The translations under genes and the position numbers were made by a program. DNA of 23,526 nt, from the IMG/VR virus record IMGVR_UViG_3300033144_000895, positions 1-23,526 of that record. One strand, 5' to 3'. Positions 6,539-15,291 of the stretch are shown in pieces (position 1 is the stretch's first letter; every line of letters begins with the position of its first letter). The notes beneath the pieces are model-generated. The model did no database searches. It saw nothing but the letters and a program-made list of their open reading frames with translations, and had not been told where the DNA came from. The DNA is from a virus.

Positions 6539-9500
6539 TTAAGCTAATGCAACGCTGATCCAGCTGCCGTCATAGACATATAGATTGTTGTTGGTTGTGT
6601 CGAAAATAAGGGCCACCCGGCCAGTCTTTGTAGTCGGCGTTCCTGTCGGAACTCCAGCACAAGTTGGAATATACAGGAATCCATCGGTCGCTGTCGTGGC
6701 CAACGCAGCACTACCTATAGACACGTTGGCATTGTTATCTATCTGGAGAGCTTCCTTCCATGTGATCGCGGTATCGATGGTGCCAGAGGCCGCCACCTTA
6801 AAGTCAATAATGCCTGCCGCCATATCAATAATGCTTGCAGCCGCCGTTGCGGCATAGGTATCGACACCGCTGCCGTTGCGATACATGCTCTGACACAGCT
6901 CAAGGCCAGTAGACAGTGCCGCAATAGCAGACTCACCACCAAGCTGGATGACCGTTCTTGATCCATGCCATGCAGGATTGAATGACGTATCAAACTTAAA
7001 GACACCACCAGTCTCCATCTCAAGCAGCGTAACCCACGTTATGGCGGTATCCACCGTTCCAGCCTGAGCATACTCAAAGGCTATAGATGGCGTAGTTCCG
7101 TCTCCAAAAGTTAATCTGGCTGGCCATGCTGTGCCGCTAGAATATTTCCATGACCCATCATCATAGGCAAACCTTGCTATTGATGAGTCTGATGACGCCA
7201 TTGCAAAGTTATCACCGACCTGTAGTGATGCGGCGGTGTATCCAAGCAGGCTGGTTGTGCCAACGCCGACCTCTGTTCCGGCTGCTTTCAACCTTACGGT
7301 GGATCCGTCAACAAGCTCGAAATCACCACTGGCGGCATTCTTCAAGTACCAGCTGGCTACAGAGTTTCCTAGCCTGACATCAACTGCATTAGCGGCATTG
7401 TCAAGAATATAAAGCCGGTTGCCATAAATAGTAAGGTCGGTGTCGTAATATGTGGTGTTACCCATTGTCCAATCATGGGTATCTCTGCCAAACGACATAG
7501 CCTCAACGAAAGTAACGGCGTTCCCTATCGTTCCACTTGCTGCGTACTGAGAGTAAAACATCTTGGCTGAGGCGTGAGGAGTCCATTTAGCTGCGTAGCC
7601 AGTCTTTTGATATTTGTACCCGCTAGAATAATAATAATTGTTGCCAACATAGCCGCCATTCGAGGCGTTGAAATTACCCTCAAGAACAAGGCCTGCGCCA
7701 ACGTAGAATCCAAAGATAGTACTGGCACTAGCCCACGCTGGAGGCTCTGCAAACAAACTAACAGAGCCAGCGCCATCAAGCACTATTCCTTCTTTGTTGG
7801 CTTCACCTAATTTTAAGTAGTTATTCTCATAGTACATTCCAGAGTTAGTACTGGATGTGAACGAGTACGCTGGTGCAGCTTGCGTACCACTGGCAGCCTT
7901 AGAAACTTGCAGCAAGAGAAGGTCTTTATGAACCTGAGTATCACCATCAGCCTGCAGTGTTAATGCTGAAGTCCAGCTTATAGAAGTATCAATAGTGCCG
8001 CTGGAGGCTGTCTTGAAGTAATGGCCACCGAGCTGCTGCTCATATTTGCTGGCCACTTTGGTTGATTTATATTTCCAGTTTGATACATCACGATAAGAGT
8101 TATCGGTCATGCCGATAATTTCAAGACCGGCAGAACTATCGTAATAAAAGGCGCCTTCGTCGCCAATCTCTATAGCAACAAAGTCAGTCTCCCACGCTTC
8201 ATGATCGCTGGTTCCAACACCAATATTGCCAGTGGTGTAGTTGATGTTACTACCACTGGTTGTCCATGGGCTAGATGCTAACCCGGTACCACCAATCTGG
8301 AAGTCAGTACCTGCATCATCTGTAAACCAAAGAGTATTTGCTACATCGTTCTTAACCCAGATCTGGCCATAACCCGCAGCATCAGTCTCAGCAGCTGCAA
8401 CTTCTGCGATCTTGATTCCACCAGCTGAGCCGATTCTCATGCGCTCAACACCGCCCGTTATTAGGGAAATATTATTTGAGGCGAATCTGCCGATACCGGT
8501 GTCAGCATCAGTTCTGCTAGGAAGAAATACAGGATTAGTGCCACTAGAATCCTCATTTTTTAATTGAGGAGCATTAGAAGCAATTCCTAATATTCCTGCA
8601 GCCATTATTCTCCACTGACTAGCTCCTGCAATACTTATATGTAATTCATCATCGTTCTTCTCAGAGAAGCCTGTATCACCATCACCAAATGCAAGCGTTG
8701 GAGTAGCCACCTCATTAACCTGCGGGATTATTGTATGCCCACCGTTGTCGATGGTTAGGGCGGTTTTCCATGAGATGGCGGCGTCGGCAGTACCTGATGC
8801 AGCTACATAAAAATAATGGAATCCTCCAGATTGCCGGTACGAAGTGGCTTGATCGGTGTCTTGATACCTCCACCCTGTGCTAGAGTCGTAGGCGTTCTGC
8901 GATAGATGAATAACTCCATTTATTCCGGGGCTGGTAGTGGCAGAAATAGACCCGTTACTTCCAAGCTCAAGCACAGAAAGGGTAGCGTCCCAGCTCTCTA
9001 ATCCATTGCTAGACCCTATCCCAACATTCTGGGCAGCATCAATCCTGATGGCCTCAGTGGCGAATGTGGCTACAACTAATACGTCATCACTTAGTTCATA
9101 AAACCCGGTATCTCCATCACCGAAAGATAAAGTAGGGGTTGCGGAATCATTCTCTAAAGGCAAATGCAATTTGCTAGTTGGGACTGTGATTCCAATGCCA
9201 ACATTACCAGTGCTGTAATAAATATCAGAGCCGGTAGTAACCCATGGGCTACCGCCAGCTACTCCTCCGCCAGCAACCTCGAAGTCAACGCCGGCATCGT
9301 CGGTGAACATTAGAGTATTGGCTGTGTCGCTCCTTACCCATACCTGACCGTAGGAGGCGGTGTTTGTAATTGCTGCAACGGACTCTTTTATCCTAAATAT
9401 TCCCAGAGGAAGCGAAACTTCTCCAGAAGGATCGAATGACATTTGTGCGTTAAACGATGGGTTCCTTATTGAAAAAACACCACCGGGCTGATTCCATAGA

Positions 9501-11848
9501 ATCCACTGGCCAGACGTATTAAGAAACTCAATACCACAATAATTATTTCCACTCGATTCAACCCTAATGTGAGCATCAGCAGCTGAAGTTCTCTTGATTA
9601 ATAATTCGGCGCTATTGTTCGGGGTGAACCCGCCGATACAGGCGTTGCCAGAAGAATTGACCTCGAACAGCGTTGTCCATGTTATTGCGGCGTCTGCTGA
9701 ACCTACGGCAGCTCCAAAAAACTCAAACCCTCCGTTGGCAAGCTGTAACAGCGTGGCATCATCAGCGCCATAATATTTATAAGACGAATCAAAATAAGCG
9801 TTGGCCGATATATTTACGTCAGCAGATGTTTTACTTGAATATATTGCTCCCCAGTCACCAAGAGATAACACAGCAAAAGAAGCTGACCATGCTTGAAGGT
9901 CGTCGCTATCTATTCCTACGGTTCCATCATAATTAATGCCGTTGGTAATCGTTGCCCACTGACTTGCTGTTGGTATTGTTCCGTCAGCGTTAACAATGGT
10001 TGCTGCAGTGCCGCTTGTTCCTCGATACTTTAATGCCCCGGTATCGACATACATTGCTCCACCACCAACAGGATTTGCTGCCGGGAAAGTAGTGGCATTT
10101 CCGATGTGCATTACACCAACTGACGAGGTAGCTCTATTGATTATAGCGCCACCAAGATAAGTGTTGTAAAACCCATCAATACGAATACGTTCTACGCCGC
10201 CAGCAATTAGAGAGAGCTGGTCTGCGCCAGCCCAGCCGATGCCGGTATTGTTGTCGTTATTATTTACAGCGAATGAAGGAACCGTTGATGAAACCGTAGA
10301 GTTTCTTATTCCCCCTCGGTCACCAGCAACACCACTAATAACCCAACCATTACCAAAATATGTATTGGCCGCCCCTGAGATTGCGATAGCTACCTGATTG
10401 GCGGCAATTTCATAAAAACCAGAGTCACCATCACCGAAAGCAATTGTTGGGGTAACGGGATCACCAACAGATGGGAATATGGTGTGGCCACCGTTGTCAA
10501 TGGTGAGGGCTGTTGTCCATGATATGGCGGTGTCAGCTGTGCCGGATGGGGCAACAGAAAATATATGAGTACCGCTTAGTTGACGATATTCAGAAGCAGA
10601 ATCGGTTGTTAAATATTTGTAACCAGTATCATAATAAACATTCTCGGTAACATGGGTTTGCCCATCAGACCAAGCCCAGAATGCTGCAGTTGGTGATAAC
10701 TGTATTGAAGTAACATTAGCGTGCCAAGCCTCTGGCACAACCCCAACACCAACATTCTGGTTGGCATCAATCCTGATGGCTTCTACGCCGCCTGTGATCA
10801 GGGAGAGGTTGTCTGCAGAGGCTGCACCGACACCTGTATCAGAGTCTTGGGTCTGAAAAACAAAAGGAACTGTTGCAGAAGATCCTGTTCGCCCTAGTGA
10901 TCCTCCCGTAGAAGCTGTCGCCCCCATTCTGCTTGTATCAAAGCTATACTGCTCTGCCCCTGAAATTCCAACACCTAGCACTGTAAGTGATCTTGCAAAC
11001 AGACCTATGGTGCCATCACCAAAGGCGAAGTTTGGTGTTGCTCCGTCGTTGACCTGTGGGAGAATGACATGGCCGCCGTTGTCGATGGTAAGCGCATCAA
11101 TCCATGAGATTGCTGCGTCTGCAACGCCAGCTGCAGCAACACTGAACGTATGAACTCCACTGTTCTGAATGTAGCGAGTAGCTTCATCATTAAGGATGTA
11201 GCGATAAGTGCCATCCCAGTAGACATTCTGGGACATTATTAGAAAGTTATTTCCAGCTTCTGTTTTGGTATTCCATAGCGCAGCAGTGCCACCAACCTCA
11301 ATAACAGAAAATGATGAATCCCATGTATGGAAAGTGGCATCACCAATACTGACGTTACCCAGTACAGTCAGCTCGTTGACATCAAGATCACCAGTGCTAC
11401 CCATCACCGCTCTACCGAAAGAAGTTAATGCGGTAACGTCGTAAGTGTTCAGGCCCGTCGCATAATGCATTTCGTTTGCATTGATCGTGACGCCTTCCAT
11501 TCCCTGAAGGACAGCGTCGAGCGAGACAGCTGCATCGATGTCAGAGGCCGCATTGTTTAACTGGTTAATTATTTCAGCGAAGTTGTCACGAACGCTTTCG
11601 GTAGTCGGGTTGCCGAATACCGGTTTGCTTGCGTCAATGCCAGAGGTATCAATCGTACTCATCGTAGCTGCGTAGACGCTGTAAGTAATTACATATCTGG
11701 ACTCACCTACTATTGCTACTATTTCATCACTCTCAATAATTGCTCGTATGCGCGGGAAGACATGTGCAACTATCTTCATCGCATCCTGAACAGGCTCTAC
11801 TACCGCGTTCAGCTTTACATAATCAATCGCAGCTCTTATGTGTGACAT
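6539..11848 (-). CDS. Giant modular tail fibre protein (1769 aa)
   Basis: Residues 1-62 are an N-terminal strand-rich extension (VEPVQDAMKIVAHVFPRIRA). From residue 63 the sequence MSTIDTSGIDASKPVFGNPT is the usual start of phage tail fibres, so the extension looks like a fused small domain. No Shine-Dalgarno precedes the inner ATG, which favours the long start with its TAATG overlap. The shaft has about eight ~85-residue repeats beginning with an aromatic (usually Trp) and containing [AS]SGTxDTAI[ST]W, then ALTIDNGGH. Between them are TPTxAFGDGDTGFxE, NxSLITGGVExxRI and YGQ[IV]WVxxDxANTLxFTDDAG modules. The C-terminus is GRVALIFDTTNNNLYVYDGS then WISVALA. No S74 intramolecular-chaperone Ser/Lys domain is seen. 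Likely a long trimeric adhesin; receptor unknown. Confidence 0.9.
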   Translation of the reverse strand: MSHIRAAIDYVKLNAVVEPVQDAMKIVAHVFPRIRAIIESDEIVAIVGESRYVITYSVYAATMSTIDTSGIDASKPVFGNPTTESVRDNFAEIINQLNNAASDIDAAVSLDAVLQGMEGVTINANEMHYATGLNTYDVTALTSFGRAVMGSTGDLDVNELTVLGNVSIGDATFHTWDSSFSVIEVGGTAALWNTKTEAGNNFLIMSQNVYWDGTYRYILNDEATRYIQNSGVHTFSVAAAGVADAAISWIDALTIDNGGHVILPQVNDGATPNFAFGDGTIGLFARSLTVLGVGISGAEQYSFDTSRMGATASTGGSLGRTGSSATVPFVFQTQDSDTGVGAASADNLSLITGGVEAIRIDANQNVGVGVVPEAWHANVTSIQLSPTAAFWAWSDGQTHVTENVYYDTGYKYLTTDSASEYRQLSGTHIFSVAPSGTADTAISWTTALTIDNGGHTIFPSVGDPVTPTIAFGDGDSGFYEIAANQVAIAISGAANTYFGNGWVISGVAGDRGGIRNSTVSSTVPSFAVNNNDNNTGIGWAGADQLSLIAGGVERIRIDGFYNTYLGGAIINRATSSVGVMHIGNATTFPAANPVGGGAMYVDTGALKYRGTSGTAATIVNADGTIPTASQWATITNGINYDGTVGIDSDDLQAWSASFAVLSLGDWGAIYSSKTSADVNISANAYFDSSYKYYGADDATLLQLANGGFEFFGAAVGSADAAITWTTLFEVNSSGNACIGGFTPNNSAELLIKRTSAADAHIRVESSGNNYCGIEFLNTSGQWILWNQPGGVFSIRNPSFNAQMSFDPSGEVSLPLGIFRIKESVAAITNTASYGQVWVRSDTANTLMFTDDAGVDFEVAGGGVAGGSPWVTTGSDIYYSTGNVGIGITVPTSKLHLPLENDSATPTLSFGDGDTGFYELSDDVLVVATFATEAIRIDAAQNVGIGSSNGLESWDATLSVLELGSNGSISATTSPGINGVIHLSQNAYDSSTGWRYQDTDQATSYRQSGGFHYFYVAASGTADAAISWKTALTIDNGGHTIIPQVNEVATPTLAFGDGDTGFSEKNDDELHISIAGASQWRIMAAGILGIASNAPQLKNEDSSGTNPVFLPSRTDADTGIGRFASNNISLITGGVERMRIGSAGGIKIAEVAAAETDAAGYGQIWVKNDVANTLWFTDDAGTDFQIGGTGLASSPWTTSGSNINYTTGNIGVGTSDHEAWETDFVAIEIGDEGAFYYDSSAGLEIIGMTDNSYRDVSNWKYKSTKVASKYEQQLGGHYFKTASSGTIDTSISWTSALTLQADGDTQVHKDLLLLQVSKAASGTQAAPAYSFTSSTNSGMYYENNYLKLGEANKEGIVLDGAGSVSLFAEPPAWASASTIFGFYVGAGLVLEGNFNASNGGYVGNNYYYSSGYKYQKTGYAAKWTPHASAKMFYSQYAASGTIGNAVTFVEAMSFGRDTHDWTMGNTTYYDTDLTIYGNRLYILDNAANAVDVRLGNSVASWYLKNAASGDFELVDGSTVRLKAAGTEVGVGTTSLLGYTAASLQVGDNFAMASSDSSIARFAYDDGSWKYSSGTAWPARLTFGDGTTPSIAFEYAQAGTVDTAITWVTLLEMETGGVFKFDTSFNPAWHGSRTVIQLGGESAIAALSTGLELCQSMYRNGSGVDTYAATAAASIIDMAAGIIDFKVAASGTIDTAITWKEALQIDNNANVSIGSAALATTATDGFLYIPTCAGVPTGTPTTKTGRVALIFDTTNNNLYVYDGSWISVALA
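6719..11323 (-). repeat. Eight ~85-codon repeats in the fibre gene
   Basis: Repeat copies by residue are 176-260, 375-455, 654-738, 953-1038, 1219-1303, 1372-1454, 1536-1620 and 1627-1710, the first at the right end of the interval. Copies 1, 2 and 4 also match closely as DNA around the ALTIDNGGH codons (11071..11094, 10486..10509 and 8737..8760). Copies 3, 6 and 7 are the most diverged. Shared submodules between copies occur in different combinations, so the gene is a mosaic rather than a simple tandem array. Confidence 0.82.
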
Positions 11849-12198
11849 TAGAAGTCTGCGCGAATATTAAAATTAACTTCATCGTAAACGGTTTGTATTG
11901 TTCCATTGAAGTCGATGTAGATCTCGCCTTCATATAATCCTGATACCAGTCCTGCAAGAGCGGTTGGACTCCACACCATGATGACCTTGCCGTCAGCCCC
12001 GTCAGTCTCATTAACGCACACCATGGTGTCGATAATTACTGCGGTACCTTTCTTGCGGAACTTCATGTACACGATGTCGTTCGCGTCGGACACATCTATC
12101 GGATCCCACGTATCTGAATCATCAGACTCGCCCGTCTTTGCGTTCTTCAGGGTGATCGCCATTGCTGGCAAGCCATCGTTCGCTACAAGATTAATCAT
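11848..12198 (-). CDS. BppU N-terminal-like domain protein (baseplate/fibre attachment)
   Basis: A 116-aa protein with the strand pattern of the BppU N-terminal domain. ANDIVYMKFRKKGTAVIIDT gives the central strands. A Gly/Asp turn with VIMVW follows, then LVSGLYEGEIYIDFNGTIQT, and the C-terminus VNFNIRADF. In lactococcal phages BppU links receptor-binding proteins to the baseplate. Related single-domain proteins occur next to fibre genes in many phages. Here it sits immediately upstream of the giant fibre gene with a one-base TAATG overlap, so it probably helps attach that fibre. Confidence 0.78.
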   Translation of the reverse strand: MINLVANDGLPAMAITLKNAKTGESDDSDTWDPIDVSDANDIVYMKFRKKGTAVIIDTMVCVNETDGADGKVIMVWSPTALAGLVSGLYEGEIYIDFNGTIQTVYDEVNFNIRADF

Positions 12199-12854
12199 GC
12201 TAGTGGCCTCATGGCTACGTGTTTAGGCCCACGTGTGTGGCTGCGGGTTGCGGCATTTCGGATGTCTTGAATGCCTTTATTAAAATCCATCAGCTCATCG
12301 GCTGCAGCTTTAGGGTCATACCACGACCGGCCCTTCATGTTTAATAGTTTTGCCTTTGCGCCACACGCGATCGTTTCCAGATACTGATCGAAGAACCACT
12401 TCGGAGCCTCGAATGAAGCCTGAGTCGGCTTCACAAATATTCCCAGATAACAAGCGAACTGCTGGTTAGGGATTATCGCCAGTCGGATCGTGATCGGTGA
12501 TGCCATGTAAACAAATTTCGGTGTGCCTTCGAGTGCGCGCCATCCCTTATTGGATGATGCGTCAAGCTCGTCCTCTGACACGACGTCGAGATCGAACCGT
12601 TCATTACTTGCTTCCAACACAAGGTAACCCCAGCTGACCTGACACAGCTGCTCATAGTCATCCATCAGGATCTCGTAGGTTGGTGTGCCGTCGGAGGTGT
12701 AAAATGTTGGTAGCTCTTTGCGCCATATCGATGTTGACTGGCAGATCTCAATGATCGCATCACGGATCTTGTCTTCAGCGACAATGGGCGGGCAGCCGGA
12801 AACTTCAGGCAGCACCTTGAACAAGTAAGAATCGTACCCGACCATGTGTGTCAT
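12195..12854 (-). CDS. Putative neck/tail connector protein (219 aa)
   Basis: The opening MTHMVGYDSYLFKVLPEVSG leads into VAEDKIRDAIIEICQSTSIW, a pattern I recognise in small connector proteins that follow the adaptor gene in many phages (helix with I-x-[DE]-A-x-I-x-[FI]-C then an aromatic). A beta-rich centre follows, then WFFDQYLETIACGAKAKLLN and a basic C-terminus (THTRGPKHVAMRPLA would be part of the final coil). No enzymatic motif is present. Its position between the DUF6682-like adaptor and the BppU-like gene, with ATGA overlaps on both sides, supports a structural role at the neck or tail hub. This is an inference from family resemblance and context. Confidence 0.7.
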   Translation of the reverse strand: MTHMVGYDSYLFKVLPEVSGCPPIVAEDKIRDAIIEICQSTSIWRKELPTFYTSDGTPTYEILMDDYEQLCQVSWGYLVLEASNERFDLDVVSEDELDASSNKGWRALEGTPKFVYMASPITIRLAIIPNQQFACYLGIFVKPTQASFEAPKWFFDQYLETIACGAKAKLLNMKGRSWYDPKAAADELMDFNKGIQDIRNAATRSHTRGPKHVAMRPLA

Positions 12855-13522
12855 TTAGGTGCATCCCTTTTTATCTCTGCGCTCGGGGTGTAGGCCTTGA
12901 TGGTTTTAGTATCAACGCCAAGCAATCCTGAGAACGCCTTGAAGTGGAACTGGGCCAGTGATCGACTCTCCATGGAGTCAGTCTCTTTGGAGTACGCCAT
13001 GTGCAACATCCAGTGACGGATCATGATCTCGAACACAGGATCAAGCGCAATGGCGTCGTTATCTACGTCGGTTACTATCTCAGGACTCTGTGCGATCTTA
13101 GCCTCGACAAGAACCGCAATCGTCGCATGAACGGGCGGGTAAACATAGAAAGCCTTCGGGGTCTTCTCGTCATAGACGAAGTTGCGAACGACGGTCTTGC
13201 CCGTCTCACTATGCCACTTGGGTCGGTAAGTATTGAGTGTAGGCTCATCGATGGCCCATATTGGTTTGCCGGGCGTGTTGCCGTCGGCTCCCATGTTGCG
13301 AACGATATCAAGCAGTCTGCGGTGTGCTGGCAGTAGAGCCTGCTTGGTACCGGGAATTAGTGTTAGGTTTATAATATCTGAAGATGCGTCAGGGCGAAGC
13401 TCTGAGATCAGCATCTGTGCAGAGTTCAGGTAATCAGTTAAATTCCCCTTGCTCCATATGCGGAACAAGGGGTCTGTTAACTCCTGAGCAATATCATCAA
13501 CAATGGTTATTGCTTGCGTCAT
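12851..13522 (-). CDS. Head-to-tail adaptor protein (DUF6682-like)
   Basis: A 223-aa protein matching the phage adaptor pattern. An N-terminal helix pair carries W-x-x-x-x-L-x-x-x-L-N (RIWSKGNLTDYLNSAQMLIS) and ends in ELRPDAS. A strand region with LIPGTKQALLPAHRRLLDIV follows. Then come a W/Y/P-rich receptor-like segment (NTYRPKWHSE and AFYVYPPV) and a C-terminal helical part with the family's typical MLHMAYSKETDSMESRSLAQ followed by FHFKAFSGLLG. Such proteins form the ring connecting portal to tail in podoviruses and siphoviruses. The gene starts shortly after the 254-aa gene and overlaps the next by four bases (ATGA). Confidence 0.85.
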   Translation of the reverse strand: MTQAITIVDDIAQELTDPLFRIWSKGNLTDYLNSAQMLISELRPDASSDIINLTLIPGTKQALLPAHRRLLDIVRNMGADGNTPGKPIWAIDEPTLNTYRPKWHSETGKTVVRNFVYDEKTPKAFYVYPPVHATIAVLVEAKIAQSPEIVTDVDNDAIALDPVFEIMIRHWMLHMAYSKETDSMESRSLAQFHFKAFSGLLGVDTKTIKAYTPSAEIKRDAPK

Positions 13523-13528
13523 AAAGAA

Positions 13529-14293
13529 TTACTCTTTGTTGTCAGGATTACTATCCGATCCATCACCTTTCGAGCTGTCTTCGTCATCAGTATCGCTGTC
13601 TTCATCAGAATCGTTGCCACTATCATCAGTGTCATTATCTTTATTCTGATTGTCTTCTTGATCATTTTTCTGTTTCTCACGAATGTTGTTCAAGAAGTCT
13701 TCGTCAGCGTCCTGCAACATGGCCATACTCTTCTGGACTGAATCCAGATCGCCCTCGACGTCGAGAACAATTCCGAACTCTTCCAAGGCCTGAAAAGCAA
13801 TTTTGTCTTTCTCAAAAACCTCATCAACCCCAATGCTTTTACCTTCAGTAAGAGCCTTGTAATCAGATCTCATTTCAACAAGACCCTGATCCATTGATAT
13901 CTCAACATCAAAATCTTCGATACCTTTGTCCTTGATCGCCTGCTTGTTTGCCTTACTTAAAACAAAATTGGTAGCAGCCTTACTGGTAACGACGCCGGGC
14001 TTGTAGTCATACAAAAATTCCATGTCGCCGCGATCAATAAGCTCGGCAGTTGCAACAAACACACGACCGTTCTGTGCGCGCACATGTGAAGGCGGGCCTC
14101 GCTCAGCCAGCAGATCCAGATTGCTGTTACTGTTCTTTATTTCTTCTTCATCGCCATCAAAGATTGGTGACATATCGTCACGATCAATCAGCTGCGGTGT
14201 TGCAATAAAAATACGTCCAGCCTTGTTTCGCACATGAGTAGGTGTGTTTCCCTTCTCGTCAGCGACAGGCTTGTCATCTCCACGTAACGTCAT
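13529..14293 (-). CDS. Head-associated protein with duplicated HVR-GR-F-AT-LIDR motif and acidic tail
   Basis: A 254-aa protein lying between the capsid and adaptor genes. It carries two near-identical copies of a ~23-residue motif at residues 19-41 and 69-91 (HVRNKAGRIFIATPQLIDR and HVRAQNGRVFVATAELIDR, each followed by xDM). An acidic spacer separates them. A middle segment (about 100-195) is mixed alpha/beta. The last ~50 residues are almost only Asp, Ser, Asn, Glu and Lys, giving a highly acidic disordered tail. Single copies of a motif like this occur in small phage proteins encoded beside the capsid gene, and a minor head or decoration role is inferred. The Shine-Dalgarno is AGGAGAAGG, just downstream of the terminator. 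Confidence 0.78.
   Translation of the reverse strand: MTLRGDDKPVADEKGNTPTHVRNKAGRIFIATPQLIDRDDMSPIFDGDEEEIKNSNSNLDLLAERGPPSHVRAQNGRVFVATAELIDRGDMEFLYDYKPGVVTSKAATNFVLSKANKQAIKDKGIEDFDVEISMDQGLVEMRSDYKALTEGKSIGVDEVFEKDKIAFQALEEFGIVLDVEGDLDSVQKSMAMLQDADEDFLNNIREKQKNDQEDNQNKDNDTDDSGNDSDEDSDTDDEDSSKGDGSDSNPDNKE
14021..14239 (-). repeat. Internal duplication within the 254-aa gene
   Basis: Two copies lie at 14171..14239 and 14021..14089 and are offset by 50 codons. They keep the residues H-V-R, G-R-[IV]-F-[IV]-A-T, L-I-D-R and D-M. The bases have diverged at many third positions, so the duplication is not recent and has been kept under protein-level selection. Confidence 0.85.
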
Positions 14294-14310
14294 GTCCCTT
14301 CTCCTCTCTA

Positions 14311-14344
14311 AATTAAAAGACTACCGAGGATCTCTCCCCGGTAG
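14311..14344 (-). terminator. Intrinsic terminator after the capsid gene
   Basis: Twelve bases after the capsid stop codon, minus-strand RNA can form a 10-bp stem, CUACCGGGGA pairing with UCCUCGGUAG. It contains one G-U wobble and a GAGA (GNRA) tetraloop. The stem is followed by the U-rich tract UCUUUUAAUUU. On the plus strand the same position would be an A-C mismatch, so the structure is better in the minus orientation, matching the genes. Transcription evidently must continue into the adaptor and tail genes, so this is probably a partial terminator that raises capsid mRNA relative to downstream genes. Confidence 0.82.
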
Positions 14345-14355
14345 CTCTATACTAC

Positions 14356-15291
14356 TTAGCCTTTCTTAGCATACAGGTGGCAAAGGTAGTTACCTTCGAT
14401 CACCTTGTAGCCGTACACATTCAGACCGCGGATCAACTGACCGAAGCTGGATGGGTTAGGCAGAGTTTCCATCTTGGTCATTTGAGCAGCAAAAGTTAAG
14501 CCTGCCTTGTGACCAGAGATGATGTTGTAGACGGTGTCAGGGCCGTCTGTGGTTGTGGCGATGTTGTTGCTCATGTAAAGCATGAAGCGATCAATCATCC
14601 CGATACGACCATTACGCATAATGGAGGTGCCATCACCGGAAAGACTTGCGTCTTTCAGGTCGGACTTTTTGATCATGCCGCATGCCCATGCAGGCAACAC
14701 CAACCAACGACCGGTTTCAGGAATGTTCTGCTCATCCATAACCGTACCCAGATCAACAATGTAATCAAGGATATTGGCTTTAGTCAGCGCAACAGGTGCG
14801 CCGGTATCGCCAAGGTTGAAGGAAGCGGACTTGCGTCCAGCAGTCAGGCCTGAGTTCTGAGCATCTACGTCAACATAAATGTTGGCAAGTAAATCAGTGT
14901 CGATAGCGATCTTCATCTGTTCGCCACCGTCACCAGCCCAATCATCCATGATGTCGATGTCAGCTTGGTACTCATCAACGTCATCCACGGCGAAGGCAAA
15001 ATACTTACCCTTGTCGATAGCCAGCTCTACAGCAGGGCTTGTTGGATTTTCGTAGTTGAGGTTCTGGCCAACCTTGTAATCACGGATGGTCAGTGTTGGG
15101 GTAGTACGGATATTAACCGTGTCGCCCATTGCTTTGATTTCGCCTTCGTAGTCTGTAGAAGCGATTTCGCCAAAGACGGTCGCATCGTAAAACTTCTCGA
15201 CGAGTTTGCCCGACCAGATTGCCGGGATGAATTTACCGGAGCTTGTTGAACTTAAGTCAACGTATCCAGAGTCGCGTGGTAAACCAGCCAT
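14356..15291 (-). CDS. Major capsid protein (HK97 fold)
   Basis: A 311-aa coat protein. It opens MAGLPRDSGYVDLSSTSSGK, then FIPAIWSGKLVEKFYDATVF, which fits the N-arm leading into the first helices of an HK97-fold coat. GDTVNIRTTPTLTIRDYKVG fits the E-loop region. The segment FAFAVDDVDEYQADID with a following amphipathic helix fits the spine helix, and WLVLPAWACGMIKKS with IGMIDRFMLYMSNN fits the A-domain. This layout resembles the capsid proteins of BPP-1-like and other environmental podoviruses, but I cannot assign the closest relative by eye. The gene follows the scaffold gene after 39 bases, starts within a hairpin, and is followed by a terminator, consistent with being the most heavily expressed virion gene. 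Confidence 0.93.
   Translation of the reverse strand: MAGLPRDSGYVDLSSTSSGKFIPAIWSGKLVEKFYDATVFGEIASTDYEGEIKAMGDTVNIRTTPTLTIRDYKVGQNLNYENPTSPAVELAIDKGKYFAFAVDDVDEYQADIDIMDDWAGDGGEQMKIAIDTDLLANIYVDVDAQNSGLTAGRKSASFNLGDTGAPVALTKANILDYIVDLGTVMDEQNIPETGRWLVLPAWACGMIKKSDLKDASLSGDGTSIMRNGRIGMIDRFMLYMSNNIATTTDGPDTVYNIISGHKAGLTFAAQMTKMETLPNPSSFGQLIRGLNVYGYKVIEGNYLCHLYAKKG

Noticed and set aside
6539-7100. Diversity-generating retroelement target at the fibre C-terminus
   Set aside because: BPP-1-like podoviruses can carry such a system, but I see no C-type-lectin-like variable domain, no template repeat and no reverse transcriptase in this window.
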